Assembly (NCBI GenBank): GCA_964016985.1
Contig: OZ024823.1
Coordinates: forward strand, 64,748,514 to 64,812,513
Length of the DNA: 64,000 nucleotides
DNA from: Anodontia alba
Lineage: Eukaryota; Mollusca; Bivalvia; Lucinida; Lucinidae
Direction of reading: 5' to 3'
A program made the translations under genes and the position numbers. The notes below the pieces were generated by a model. That model did no database searches, was not told the DNA's origin, and saw only the letters and a list, made by a program, of their open reading frames with translations. Shown in pieces: positions 34,601 through 47,082 of this stretch (positions are counted from its first letter, which is position 1; each line of letters opens with the position of its first letter).

Positions 34601-35938
34601 TTATACCCCCGGTGTACAAAGTATGCCTAAGGGGTATATAGTTTTCGTCTGTTCCATTGGTCCATTTGTCTGTCCGTCCGTCCGGATGTGATTCTATAAC
34701 CAAGTTTTACTTTGAAGTTTTTTGATTACTTATATCTCTGCAGCCATTGATCAAAAACTTTTCATATTTGGTATGGTGGTACCTGGGAGGGTTCGCTTCC
34801 ATTCTACATCAATGAAACCTTGGGTCATGCCCCAGGGCGGGGCTAGAGGTCAAAATCTAGGACACCCCAATAAAATAGTATATTGCAGTTTGTTTATACA
34901 AACTACCTCTTATTAAAGAAGGATGGGCATCAGACATGTTTATCACATCAACATTCAGTGTAATAAGATCAAGGTCATTGTGACCTTATTTTAATGCTTC
35001 AGTGATTTTGACGTATATTTTGAACTATTTCATGGATTAATGCCTCAGTAAAGTAGTATGTTGCAGTTTATTTACACAAACAACTTCTTAAAGATGGATG
35101 GGCATCAGGCATGTTTATCACATCAACAGTCAGTGTAATAAAGTCAAGGTCATTGTAATCGTGCTTTCATGCTTCGGCGATTTTGCCTTATATCTTGAAG
35201 ACTATTTCATGGATTAATGTGATACTTGGAATATTAGTTCTGTGTGACGCCACAATTGACAGCATAACAAATGTAAGTCACCTTGACCTATATTTCATGG
35301 TCCAGTAATTTTGCCTCATATCTTGAATGTTAATTGATGTATGAACATCATTATTTGGGATTATGAATAAGTATGATCCAACAGTTGATCTAAAAGTAAA
35401 TGTAGGTCCCTGTGACCTATATTTCATAGTCCAGTGAATTTATGTTACATCTTGAAGACAATTTGATGTATTACTATCATATTTTGGGATTATGTAACCT
35501 ATATTTCATAGCCCTGTGATTTTGTCTTATATCTCCCACTATTTGATACTTAAATGTCATATTTACATATAAAGACACAGTGTGACCCAAACTTTCACCT
35601 CAAAGTAAATATAAATCAGTATGACCTATATTTCATGGTCAGTGATTTTGCTTAGTATCTTTTAGATTATTTAATGGATTAACATCATAGTTGGTATAAT
35701 GCATCAGTGTGACCACCAGATTAACTTCTCAAGTATATGTAGGTCAGTGACCGATATTTTATGGCCCAGTGAATTTGCTTCATATCTTAAAGACTGTTTA
35801 CTCCAGGAAAGTTGTTCTTGGCAGTGACATTGTAAACTATAGCTTGCCTTGTATCATTGTCATTTACTTTAAAATATTTTATAATTAAGAAATGGCGCCG
35901 GCCGGGGGTATTCGTGACCCTCTGGGCACTTGCTCTAG
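34601..35938 (+). mobile_element. Helentron/HINE-like element (TATACCCCC ends)
   Basis: Starts TTATACCCCCGG, with GGGGTATATAGT closing the 5' stem, then a GTCTGTCCGTCCGTCC tract. It ends with CCGGGGGTAT (inverse of the start) and TCTGGGCACTTGCTCTAG. Removing it joins TCTTAA to TTGTTTCTATCG, which matches copy A (CCTAATTGTGTCTATTG). The core (a ~170-bp unit with GGGGCTAGAGGTCAAAATC, then ~128-bp GTGACCTATATTTCATGG units) matches the element at 4808-6306, although the ends differ. Confidence 0.82.
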
Positions 35939-35944
35939 TTGTTT

Positions 35945-36150
35945 CTATCGTTTTATACATCAAAGAAATTGACACGTGATCTTTTAAGCGGGAAGAGTTA
36001 TGTCATACAGGTAACTGCCTAAGGGACCTTCTGGATTAAGACTCCTTAAGACAACTGAACTGTTGTTTTTTCTGTGGAAGGTGTGAAATACAGAATAGAA
36101 TAGCACATTATCTATAGGTTAAGTATTGCTAGTTAAAATATGTTTTACTT
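35945..36150 (-). repeat. Right terminal inverted repeat of copy B
   Basis: Matches 20072-20264 (TAACTGCCTAAGGGACCTTCTGG block and the terminal TTATCTATAGGTTAA). Confidence 0.85.
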
Positions 36151-36714
36151 TTAAAAACTTCATTTTTATTCTTGTTTTAAGTATACTTTGTGTATGATGT
36201 GTTAGAAGTTGACTGGTTCATTCTGCTCTAGACTATGAGATAAACTAGTCGGAGAGAAAATGTAAACTCAGGTTTTCCTGAAGACATTTCTACAAGGATA
36301 TGGGATCACCACCCCACATGGCTGTACTGCCGGGGGTAGGCCCCATTTTGGTGGCTGTTCTACGAATGGGCATATCATTCGTAGCATAAGTCCACCAGGC
36401 ACCAGTCAACCAGTCATCCGGCACCAGGCACTGGACACTGACTAATGAATACACCAGGCACCAGTCACTGGTCAACCAGTCACCGGGCACCAGGCACCGG
36501 TCATTAGATTGTTGACTTGTTCAACGATCATCAGTAACGAGTCACCGGACACCACTCACCAGGCACCGTGTACCAGGCAGCAAACGTTAGGCACTGAATA
36601 CCAGGTAGTTAATTTTAGATATCCCTGAGCTCGGAGCAATCAGTTACGAATGAGCCTTCAAACTCAATGAATAAACAAAGAGTACTACTGATTTGGGAAT
36701 ATGTCAGATCCAAG
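36151..36714. other. Flank of copy B with a repeat shared with 1567-1810
   Basis: 36298-36350 resembles 1567-1620 (CACCCCACATGGCTGTACTGCC type). It is followed by CACCAGTCAACC-type short repeats to about 36610. This places the left-interior repeat of copy A outside the right end of copy B. Confidence 0.65.
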
Positions 36715-37973
36715 CAGGGCTCTGGAAATTCTGAAATCTGAATCGGTCCAGCCAATGACGATGACGTCATCAATGAGCCCATTTCCAAAAAAAAAAATAT
36801 AATATCACCTAGCTGTCACAAAAACTAATGACAATTGGCAGTCCTATAACTCCTTTTAAATAATACACCTCAACTCTGTTATATGACGGAAGTCCGGGTA
36901 TAACGAGCATGATCAAAGCTGGCATCATCAATAAATACAGTTATGTAAACAGATAGAAAGAAGAAAAAAAAAAAGGACGATTTTGTTGTTATTTCCACCT
37001 CCGCAGGGTTTTCCTAGATAACTATTTATAAACAACTGATTCCTGTCTTGTGTAAGTGCGAAGACGGCGGGAAACAGGAGAGACGGAATGAAATGACTTT
37101 CATGGACCTAATTAGGTCTAATAAAAAAAGGCCTGTGCCACGGGCGATTTTGCAGTTTTCAGTGTTTCAAGATCTGACCAGACTGCTTAAATTTCAAGCA
37201 CTGACCAATCTTGTCTAGCGCAAGTGGTGCATTACTTATTTTTACCCTGAAATCTACCTTGAATTATACTCGCGTGTTATAGCCGTCAACAAAAAAAAAA
37301 AAAAAAAAAGGCAAACAATAAGACCCAGATCAGATGCCGTTGTATGCGACATCTGATCAGGACATACACGGTTTGGGAATTAATTTATCAAATCTGGTAC
37401 CGACAAACCGTGTTGATCAAAACAAAAAAGAAGAGGAAGAAAACGGGTGCGTTCAAGTGGTGCATTCTTTTATCACTCTCAGTTAAAGCGACCTTTGATC
37501 TTTTGGACACGCCGACTGCACCTGATATTTTGCAGTCTCAATGTATTCACACGTGTCACACAAACGGATTAATTATCAGACTACCATTACTGATGATTTG
37601 TGTTAATCGCTTGTTTACCGCACAAAGGACAGTGAAGTGTTGATTTTTTGACAATGTTTGGATAATGACGTAATTAATTTGTGCTGCGGTAGGTTGCCAT
37701 TATTCATCTGTCTCTCCAATATACATGTCAAATGTCCGGTTAGAGCCTTTTAACTACCATAATATCGCATTTAAAAGGTGCGCGGACGTTGTCAGTTTGG
37801 GAAGACTTGATTGTTTATGATTTTCTAGACAGCATTGATTCTTGAAAATTGGTTGGTTGGGGAAAAATGGGGACCTGTTGGACCGAATTATTAGAGTTTT
37901 GGGATGTTTGAAACCGGTCCAGAATTCTTATTTTCGGTCCAGACAGGCTATTTTCCAGTTTTCCGGAGCCCTG
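36715..37973. mobile_element. Non-autonomous hAT-like element
   Basis: Terminal inverted repeats CAGGGCTCTGGAAA at 36715 and TTTTCCGGAGCCCTG at 37959-37973. They are flanked by a perfect 8-bp target duplication GATCCAAG (36707-36714 and 37974-37981), the hallmark of the hAT superfamily. The 1259-bp interior has no transposase motif. It contains an A-rich run and a palindrome at about 37323-37375. Confidence 0.92.
37323..37375. repeat. Palindrome related to the 21657 MITE
   Basis: AGACCCAGATCAGATGCCG pairs with CGACATCTGATCAGGACAT around TTGTATG; the block order resembles 21657-21745. Confidence 0.6.
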
Positions 37974-38641
37974 GATCCAAGTATTGTTAATAAACATTTG
38001 ACAAATACTTCGAAGACTAATAGGTCTGTTTCTCTTAAAATACGTACTTGAAGAGATCAGCCTAAATATAATAATAAAAAGAAGAGAAGATACAGTTTTG
38101 CTTTTATTCATCTTTCTCTTCTTCTTTATCTTCTTTGTCTTCTCTCAGAAGAAGCAGAAAGTCAAAGAAGTCAAAACAATTCATAAGAAAAGAAGATGCC
38201 AATCTCCTACTTCTTTTTCTTTTGAATATATTAAAGATTATGGTAGGTATCATAGATTGAGACATATCTCTCCTCAGGTTGTTAATGTGCATATAACACC
38301 ACAACCTGATAGGGTTGTAAAGAAAACAATGAATATACAACCAATAATTCTGTGCATTATTCATCGAAAGATACAGGATCCACTACGAAATTGATACCTG
38401 ATCCTTTGATAAGATTATTAATGAAGTCTTCTAAACTTTACCTGAGATGTAGCCGAGAACTTCGGAAGATCATACTCCCTATAAATTTCTGTCAGGAATT
38501 GAACTATTTACGGAGTCGCATTCAACTCCTTGATTAGTTCATCCGCTGTCTAAGTTGATAGAAAATACTACCAAGTATATCCAGAACAAATTATACATGG
38601 ATAAACTGGATCAAAACTACACATCAAAGTGTCAATTCATT
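37974..38641. other. Unassigned sequence
   Basis: Overlapping open frames on both strands (37815-38537) have low-complexity Lys/Phe-rich translations from AG/CT-rich DNA, and no domain. Confidence 0.4.
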
Positions 38642-39060
38642 CATATACTGCACAAAAACCACACAGTTTTTTTTTGTGGGGGGGGGGGGGGGGGGGGGGG
38701 TGGGGGGTGGCGGCACATTTTTTCTCTGATACAGAAACAGATGAAACTAATGAAACAGACCAGCAGTTCTCACTGATGGTCAGTTTCATTTGTTTCATTT
38801 GTTACGAAATTGGATGAAACAGACCAGAAACCTTGTCAGTGCTCGTTACGAAACAGGGTGAAACGAAATGTAACAATTAAACAGATACTATTCCTAGTCT
38901 TTCAATTTTTTTTATAAACTCAGTTCTGCTTCATAACAAATGAAATGAATAAGATATATAGGGAAAAGTCTGAAACAGGATGAAACAGACCTACAACCTT
39001 GGTCATAGCATGTTACGAAACAGGGTGAAACAAAACGAAACGATGAAACAGATACTTTTT
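38642..39060 (+). mobile_element. Foldback-like GAAAC-repeat element 1, first fragment
   Basis: Starts CATATACTGCACAAAAACCA, the same terminus as the complete element at 53027. A 23-base G run (38678-38700) replaces the short T/G run there. ~155-bp GAAAC-rich units follow. The sequence is cut at 39061 by a Helentron-like element and continues at 42759, 45307 and 52347. Confidence 0.8.
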
Positions 39061-40870
39061 AGCTCACCTGAGCTATGCTCAGGATGAGCTATTGTGATCA
39101 CTTTTCATGCGTCCGTGCGTGCATCCATCCATTAACATTTTCAAATGGCCAATTTTGCTCAGATTTCATATGGAGCCTCCTTAGGTTGGGAGAACAAAAG
39201 ATTGCTAAAATGGTCTCAGTCCGTTGACTAAGATGGCCGTTATGCCCATATATGGTAAAAACCTTTAAAAATCTTTTTCTCCAGAATTGAGGATTCCTTA
39301 TGGCTGAATCTTTGCACAAATCATCGGGGACGAGAGATCTACCAAAGTTGCTAAAATAATTGTTGTACATTGACGTTTGAGGTCAAGTTTGCTTCCCTAT
39401 GCATTTGTATGGGCACCACACATTTGTATGGGAAAAATGTTGAGAATTTTAAACGACTTCTCCTCTGAAGCCTCTGGGCCAATGTTGCTCAAATTTTATG
39501 TGGAGCCTCCTTAGGTTGGGGGGAACGAAAGATTGCTAAAATGGTCCCGGTACACTGACCAAGATGGCTGCCATGCCCATATATGGTAAAAACCTTTAAA
39601 AATCTTCTTCTCCAGAACCAAATAAGCCCTGGGGCCTTATCTTTGCACAAATCCTTGGGGACAGGAGATCTAGCAAAATTGCTAAAATGATGGTCCTACG
39701 TTGACGTTTGACCTTTTTACGGCAAGGTCAAATTTGCTTCCCCATGCATTTGTATGGGCCCTATACATTTATATGGAAAAAATGTTGAGAATTCATATTT
39801 TGGACATCTCGTCTATAATCCAGTTGAATTGAAACTTGATGATGAGCCACAGCTGCCATCTTGAAAATCAGTTTTCGACAGCTCTACTCAAACCTTAGAT
39901 CGCTTTGAGCCGAATATTGCTCTTTAGCAACAGGATGACTTCTGGATCAAAACAAGCTAAAATTGTGTCGATCGAAAATCCAAGATGGTGCAATGGTTCT
40001 GCTCCATTGAACAAGATGGCTGCCAGAGCTAAAAAATAGAAAATCTTCAAATGACATCTCGTCCTTGGCCAATGGCCTGATTTCAAAATATTTGCACAGA
40101 AGTGTTCCACCAATGGCCCTCAACCAAAATTACTAAAATGGTTCTGTTTGGCTGAACAAAATGGTGGCCAGAGCTAAAAATAGAACAACCTTTAAAAGAC
40201 ATCTCCTCTGCAGCCAGTGTCCTGATTTAAAAGTAATTTCACAGAAGTGTTCCTCTTATGGCCCTTTACCAAAAGTGCTTAAAAAATTCTGCTCGGCTGA
40301 ACAAAATGGCTGCCAGAGCTAAAAATAGAAAAAAAAAAACCTTTAAACATCTCCTTCTTGGCCAGTGGCCTGATTTCAAAATGATTTCACAGAACTGTTC
40401 CTCTTATCCCCCTTTACCAAAATTGCCAAAATGGTTCTGCTCTGCTGAACAAAATGGTCACCAGAGCTAAAAATAGAAAAAACCTTTACACGACATCTCC
40501 GTGGCCAGTGGCAAGATTTCAAAATAATTTCACATCAATGTTCCTCGTATATCCCTTTGCCAAAATTGCTAAAATGGTTCTGCTCTGCTGAACAAAATGG
40601 TTGCCAGAACTAAAAATAGAAAAAAAAAAAACCTTTAAAGGACAGGATAAGTAGATGAACCAAATGACTTCTGAAAAGTTATCTGAACTTTTTTTTACTT
40701 AATGCGTTTTGAAAATTTCAGTATTTTAACCTTATAAGCAATATATCTCAAAAAACATTGCCTTATCATTTCAATATTTGACAGTATTGGAAAAATGTTG
40801 CATGCCATCTGCATAGCTGCAGTGGCAGTTTCACTCAGGTGAGCGACTTGCGGCCCATTGGCCTTTTGTT
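39061..40870 (+). mobile_element. Helentron/HINE-like element (AGCTCACC ends), copy in a T run
   Basis: Starts AGCTCACCTGAGCTATGCTC with a CCTGAGC-TAT-GCTCAGG stem, then GAGCTATTGTG. It ends CTCAGGTGAGC, GGCC-CATT-GGCC and TTTTGTT. The core has ~145-bp units with AAAATGGTTCTGCTCTGCTG (39980-40650) preceded by longer units (39120-39800). It is directly followed by another element. Confidence 0.85.
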
Positions 40871-42758
40871 AGCTCACCTGAGCACGGTGCTCATGGTGAG
40901 CTATTGTGGTCAGTCAATGTCCGTCGTGCGTCGTCCTTCGTGCTTCGTTCATCTTTCGTCGTGCGGCGTCAACAATTGCTTTAAAAGCCTACTCCTCCTA
41001 CATTCCTGGGCCAATTGACTCGATACTTGGTAGGAAGCATCGGGATGACTTGTAGATCAAAAATAGCAAAAAACGTTCCGATCGGAAATCCAAGGTGGCC
41101 GCCATGGCCGCCATCTTGAAAATCTATTTTTCACTTCTTCTCCTGAACTGAAAGGCCAATTGACTCCAAACTTGCTAGGCAGCATCGGTGTGAACTATAA
41201 TCAAAAATAACTAAAATCATGCTGATCGGAAATCCAAGATGGCCGCCATGGCAGCCATCTTGAAAATCTATTTTTCTCTTCTACTCCTAAACCCAAAAGC
41301 CAATTGACTCCAAACTTAGTAGGAAGCATTGGGGTGACTTATAGATCAAAAATAGCTAAAATCATTCCGATCGGAAATCCAAGATGGCCACCATGGCAGC
41401 CATCTTGAAAATCTATTTTTCGCTTTTTCTCCTGAACCGAAAGGCCAGTTGACTTGAAACTTGGTAGGAAGCATTGGGTGACTTGTAGATCAAAAATAGC
41501 TAAAATCGTGCCGATCGTAAATCCAAGATGGCCACCATGGCGGCCATCTAGAAATTCTATTTTTTGCTTCTTCTCCTAAATCCAAAAGTCAGTTGACTCG
41601 AAACTTAGTAGGAAGCATCAGGGTGACTTGTAGATCAAAAATAGCTGAAATCGTTCTGATCGGAAATCCAAGATGGCCACCATGGCTAAAATTGTGCTGA
41701 TCGGAAATCCAGGATGGCCTCTATGGTGGCCATCTTGAAAATCTTTTTTTCGCTTCTTCTCCTAAACCCATAGCCAATTGACCTGAAACCTGGTAGGAAG
41801 CATCGGGGTGACTTATAGATCAGAAATGGCTAAAATCGTTCTGATTGAAAATCCAAGATGGCTGCCATGGTGGCCATCTTGAAAATCTATTTGTCACTTC
41901 TTCTCCTGAACCGAAAGGCTCATTGACTGTGAACTAGGTAGGAAGCATCAGGGTTACCTGTAGATCAAAAATAGCTGAAATCGTCCCTATCAGAAATCCA
42001 AGATGGGCGCCATGACAGCCATCTTGAAAATCTATTTTTCGCTTCTTCTCCTGGACTGAAAGGCCATTTGACTCGAAACTTGGTAGGAAGCATTTGGATG
42101 ACTTGTAGATCTAAAATAGCTTAAATTGTTTGGATCCGAAAACCAAGATGGCCACCATGGCGGCCATCTTGAAAATCTTTTTTTCACTTATTTTCCTGAA
42201 CCAAAGGGCCAGTTGATTTGAAAATTGGTAGGAAGCATCGGGATGACTTGTAGATATAAAAATAGCTAAAATCGTTCCAATCGGAAATCCAAGATGGCGG
42301 CTCTCTTGAAAATCTATTTTTCCCTTCATCTTCTGATCTGAAAGGCATATTGACTTGAATGGCGGCCATCTTGAAAATCTGTTTTGAACTTTTTCTCCTG
42401 AACCGAAAGGGCAATTGACTCAAAATTCATTGGAAGTATCAAGGTGACTTGTAGGTCAACAGTAGTTAAAATCATTCTGATTGGAAATCCAAGATGGCTG
42501 CCGTCTTGTTTATGTTTATTATATTTCCCTGCCACTGAGCTGTTAACATGTATAAAATCATGATTCTTCATTTGCCACCAAATTTCACATTGATCCTACT
42601 GTTGAAATGTGATTGAGAGTTTGTTCAAATGATCACGCTGCATTGACCGTCATGTCATATATATTCTTCTTCAAAATTAAGAACTGTTTAAATGATGATC
42701 TTTTCATTAGTTGCAATGACAGGATTGGAAAGTGACTTGTGGCCAGTGGGCCTCTTGT
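40871..42758 (+). mobile_element. Helentron/HINE-like element (AGCTCACC ends), abutting the previous one
   Basis: Starts AGCTCACCTGAGCACGGTGC immediately after the end of the previous element, with no host DNA between. About eleven ~145-bp units carry AAATCCAAGATGGCCGCCAT and CCATCTTGAAAATCTATTTT. It ends GGCCAGTGGGCC and TCTTGTT. The abrupt head-to-tail junction suggests insertion next to an existing 3' end or a rolling-circle tandem product. Confidence 0.85.
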
Positions 42759-43091
42759 TTTTTTAAACCCATTTCTGTTTCATAACAAATGAAATGATTA
42801 AGATATATAGAGAAAACTCTGAAACAGGATGAAACAGACCAAAACTTTGGTTTTGTAACAAATGAAACAGATCTACACCTTGGTCAAAGCTCGTTACGAA
42901 ACAGGGTAAAAAGAAATGAAACGATGAAACAGATACTTATTTTATCAAGCCATTTCTGTTTGTTAACAAATGAAACGAATAAGATATATAGGAAAAACTC
43001 TGAAACAGGATGAAACAGACCAAAAAACTTGTTCAATGGTTGTTACGAAACAAGGTGAAACGAAATGAAACCATGAAACAGAAACATTTTT
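42759..43091 (+). mobile_element. Foldback-like element 1, second fragment
   Basis: Two units of the GAAAC repeat with the phrase CCATTTCTGTTTCATAACAA, continuing 38642-39060. Confidence 0.8.
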
Positions 43092-45306
43092 AGCTCACCT
43101 GAGCACGAAGTGCTCATGGTGAGCTATTGTGGTCAGTCAATGTCCGTCGTCCGTCATGCGTCGTGCGTCGTCCGTCGTGCGGCGTCAACAATTGCTTTAA
43201 AAGCCTACTCCTCCTACACCCCTGGGCCAATTGACTCGATACTTGGTAGGAAGCATCAGGGTGACCTGTAGATCAAAAATAGCTAAAATCGTGTCGATTG
43301 GAAATCCAAGATGGCCGCCATGGCCGGCATCTTGAAAATCTATTTTTCGCTTCTTCTCCTGAACCGAAAGGCCAATTGACTCCAAACTTGCTAGGAAGCA
43401 TCGGGGTGACTTGTAGATCAAAAATAGCTAAAATCGTGCCGATCGGAAATCCAAGATGGCCGCCATGGCCGCCATCTTGAAAATCTATTTTTCGCTTCTT
43501 CTCCTGAACCGAAAGGCCAATTGACTCCAAACTTGCTAGGGAGCATCGGGGTAACTTGTAGATCAAAAATAGCTAAAATCGTGCCGATCAGAAATCCAAG
43601 ATGTCCGCCATCTTGAAAATCTATTTTTCGCTTCTTCTCCTGAACCGAAAGGCCAATTGCCTCCAAACTTGCTAGGAAGCATCGGGGTGACTTGTAGATC
43701 AAAAATAGCTAAAATCATTCTAATCGGAAATCCAAGATGGCCGCCATGGCAGCCATCTTGAAAATCTATTTTTTGCTTCTTTTCCTGAACCGTAAAGCCA
43801 GTTGACTCCAAACTTGCTAGGAAGCATTTGGGTGACTTGTAGATCAAAAATAGCTAAAATCATGCCGATCGGAAATCCAAGATAGCCGCCATGGCAGCCA
43901 TCTTGAAAATCTATTTTTCGCTTCTTCTCCTGAACCCAAAAGCCAATTGACTCCAAACATGGTAGGAAGCATTGGGGTGACTTTTAGATCAAAAATAGCT
44001 AAAATTGTTCTGATAGGAAATCCAAGATGGCTGCCATGGCAGCCGTCTTGAAAATCTATTTTTTGCTTCTTCTCCTGAACCGAAAGGCCAATTACTCCAA
44101 ACTTGCTAGGAAGCATAGGTGTGACATGTATCACATCAAAAATAGCTAAAATTGTGCTGATCATAAATCCGAGATGGCCGCCATGGCGGCCATCTTGAAA
44201 ATCTATTTTTCGCTCCTTCTCCTAACCCCAAATGCCAATAGACTTGAAACTTGGTAGGAAGCATCGGGGTGACTTGTAGATCAAAAGTAGCTAAAATCAT
44301 TCTAATCGGAAATCCAAGATGGCTGCCATGGTCGCCATCTTGAAAATCTATATTTCTCTTCTTCTCCTGAGCCGAAAGGCCTATTGACTCCAAACTTTGT
44401 AGGAAGCATCAGGGTAACGTGTAGATCAAAAGTAGCTAAAATCATGCTGATTGGAAATCCAAGATGGCCGCCATGGTGGCCATCATTTTAAAAATCTTTT
44501 TTTCGCTTCTCCTAAACCCAAATGCCAATTGACTTGAAACTTGGTAGGAAGCATCGGGGTGACTTATAGATTGAAATTGGCTAAAATCGTTCCAGTTGGA
44601 AATCCAAGATGGCCACCATGGCAGCCATCTTGAAAATCTGTTTTTCACTTCTTCTCCTGAACCAAAAGGCTTATTGACTTTAAACTAGGTAGGAAGCATC
44701 AGGTGACCTGTAGATCAAAAATAGCTAAAATCATCCCTATCAGAAATCCAAGGTGGCCGCCATGACAGCCATCCTGAAAATCTATTTTTCGCTTCTTCTC
44801 CTGAACTGAAAGGCCATTTGAATCGAAACTTGGTAGGAAGCATTTGGGTGACTTGTAGATCTAAAATAGCTTAAGTTGTTTGATCGGAAATCCAAGATAG
44901 CCAAGTTCATTGAAAGTATCGAGGTGACTTGTAGATCAACAGTAGCTAAAATCATTCTGATTGGAAATCTAAGATGGCTGCCATCTTGTTTATGTTTATT
45001 ATATTTCCCTGCTACTGTGCTGTTTACATGTATAAAATCATAATTCTTCAGAAACCAATTAGCCAATTGCCTCCAAATTTCACATTGATCCTACTGTTGA
45101 AATGTGATTGAGAGTTTATTCAAATGATCATGCTCCATTGACTGTCATGCCATATATAATATTCTTCTTCAAAATTAAGAACTGCTTGAAGGTTGATCTT
45201 TTCATTAGCTGCGATGACAGGACTGGAAAAATGTTGCATAACATCTGCATATCTGCAGTGGCTATGTCACTCAGGTGAGCGACCCGTGGCCCGTGGGCCT
45301 CTTGTT
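43092..45306 (+). mobile_element. Helentron/HINE-like element (AGCTCACC ends), third copy
   Basis: 5' stem GAGCAC-GAA-GTGCTC inside AGCTCACC...GGTGAGCT, then GTCCGTCGTCCGTC. About twelve 145-bp units have the same core as 40871-42758. It ends CTCAGGTGAGC, GGCCC-GT-GGGCC and TCTTGTT. Minus-strand open frames here repeat LSVQEKKRKIDFQDG-type phrases once per unit; they are shadows of the repeat. Confidence 0.88.
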
Positions 45307-45902
45307 TTTATATAAACCCATTTCTGTTTCGTAACAAATGAAACAGGCCTACAACCTTGGACAAAGCACATTACGAAACAGGGTGTAACGAAAAGAAACG
45401 ATGAAACAGATACTTAAATTTATGAACCCCTTTCTGTTTCGTAACAAATGAAACAAATGAAACAGACCTACAACCTTGGTTAAAGCTTATTACGAAACAG
45501 GTTGTAACGAAATGAAAGAATGAAATAATACTTTAATTTATAAACCCCTTTCTGTTTCGTAACAAATGAAACAGACCTACACCCTTGGTGAGTGCTCATT
45601 ACGAAACAGGGCGAAACGAAGTGAAACTATGAAACAGATACTTTTTTTTATCAAGCCATTTCTGTTTCGTAACAAATGTCATGAATACGATGTATAGGGA
45701 AAACTCTGAAACATGATGGAACTTGTTCAGCGCTCGTTAAGAAACAGGGTGAAACCAAATGAAACGATGAAACAGATACATTTTTTTTTATGAATCCCTT
45801 TCTGTTTCGTAACAAATGAAACAGACCTACAACCTTGGTCAAATCTCGTTACGAAACGGGGTGTAACGAAATGAAACAATGAAACAGATACTTTAATTTT
45901 TA
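45307..45902 (+). mobile_element. Foldback-like element 1, third fragment
   Basis: Four to five GAAAC units (CTGTTTCGTAACAAATGAAA repeated). It is cut at about 45903 by the tyrosine-recombinase retroelement and resumes at 52347. Confidence 0.8.
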
Positions 45903-46190
45903 AATTATCCGCCGCACTCAAAAGAGCAAGACCATCCAGATTCAAGGTCACCCATGAATCTTCTAGAGGTTTCTAATGATAAACATGCATGTTAACAACT
46001 TGAGCAAGCTGACATAAGTAAAGGTAATGATTAAAACACAAGACCGGCATTTGGGAGCTCGAAACCATATAATTGAAAATTTTGCAAGCAGCACATAACA
46101 TATGAATTGCATGCACATAGCAATACAAGAATTGTTTAGCAAAGCACTATTAAATCCAGGTCTTATTTCAAAATTTTCACTAATATCCAT
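45903..46190 (-). repeat. Split direct repeat B2 (3' terminal)
   Basis: Matches 47083-47370 from AAATTATCCGCC through TCTTATTTCAAAATTTTCA, with small indels. Confidence 0.85.
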
Positions 46191-46604
46191 AGAACCAGGT
46201 TTAACACTTCTCCACTGAGAAGTCTGTAACACTGTATATGTAATGCACATTTCTCTCCATAGGAGTCCATAGAATAGCATAACCACATGAATTCACAGAA
46301 AGGGAGTCCATGGAATTACACATATGAACGAACTTCACTGAGGTCCAGTGTCACCAAATATATGTATTCCTCTCCATATCAAAGGGTCCATTAGACACAG
46401 GATGATTAATATTGATTATCACACAAATATCACTAAATGTTAAGCAAGTAACAGAGGTTTTCTTAACATATATATTGCTACGAGATAACTTGCTGAGAGC
46501 AGTGCAAAGCAAAGTACTTATATATGGTTTCTGACTAGAACTAAGACTAAACTAACTACAAGACAACTACTGTATATACAGGGACAGGACGGGTGGGCAA
46601 AATG
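46191..46604 (-). other. Spacer between repeats B2 and A2
   Basis: 414 bp without coding potential. In most split-repeat elements A2 and B2 adjoin, so this is an unusual extra segment. Confidence 0.6.
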
Positions 46605-47082
46605 TTTTCAAAGACATCCACACACAACGGAAGATTTTTGAAACTGCCGCTTTGATAAGAACACGACCCGTGGAGGGTCACGCTGAAGCCTCATTGGCTG
46701 TCAGTCATGTAAACAAGTTTGGATTGGCTAGATATGTTTTTTTCCGGTAAAACAAAGGCATGTGACCGCATGGCCACTATGTGATTGGATGACTCGGTCA
46801 TGTGAACTTCCGACCAGAAAAACAGTGTTGAAAGCAAAAAATAAATAAAGGACTCTTTATTAAATTATTTCCCTCCAAGTAAAATGTTGGAAGAAAACAA
46901 TTACATTACCCCCTGAAAATTTAAAAATATTTTTAATTTTATCCCTACATAAACAGCTAGCATACCAGTCATCAGCACCTCCACTTTCGGTAGCCATATC
47001 CTAAGCGGGTGGGGTAATGTAAACAAAACAGACTGCTTTTGAAATCTAAAAACAGATTAACAAGTAATCTCTTTATTAAATT
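46605..47082 (-). repeat. Split direct repeat A2 (internal)
   Basis: Matches 51880-52346 nearly throughout (TCCACACACAACGGAAGATT, CGACCCGTGGAGGGTCACGC and the AACAAGTAATCTCTTTA end). Confidence 0.88.

Larger units (their letters stand above)
31960..36150 (+). mobile_element. Terminal-inverted-repeat element, copy B (left end not found)
   Basis: Homologous to copy A: 31965-34185 matches 15965-17930 and 34186-36150 matches 19578-20264, apart from a Helentron-like insertion at 34601-35938. It has the same palindrome (34472-34564) and the same right end (GCACATTATCTATAGGTTAA at 36103-36122). The matching left inverted repeat was not found upstream, so this copy is truncated or its left part was displaced. 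No coding potential. Confidence 0.75.

Noticed and set aside
37815..38394. A gene in the Lys/Phe-rich open frames on both strands
   Set aside because: Opposite-strand overlap, low complexity from AG/CT-rich DNA, no domain.
43197..44648. Minus-strand repeat protein with SVQEKKRKIDFQDG phrases
   Set aside because: Same reason: shadow of the 145-bp Helentron core unit; each frame ends after one or two units.
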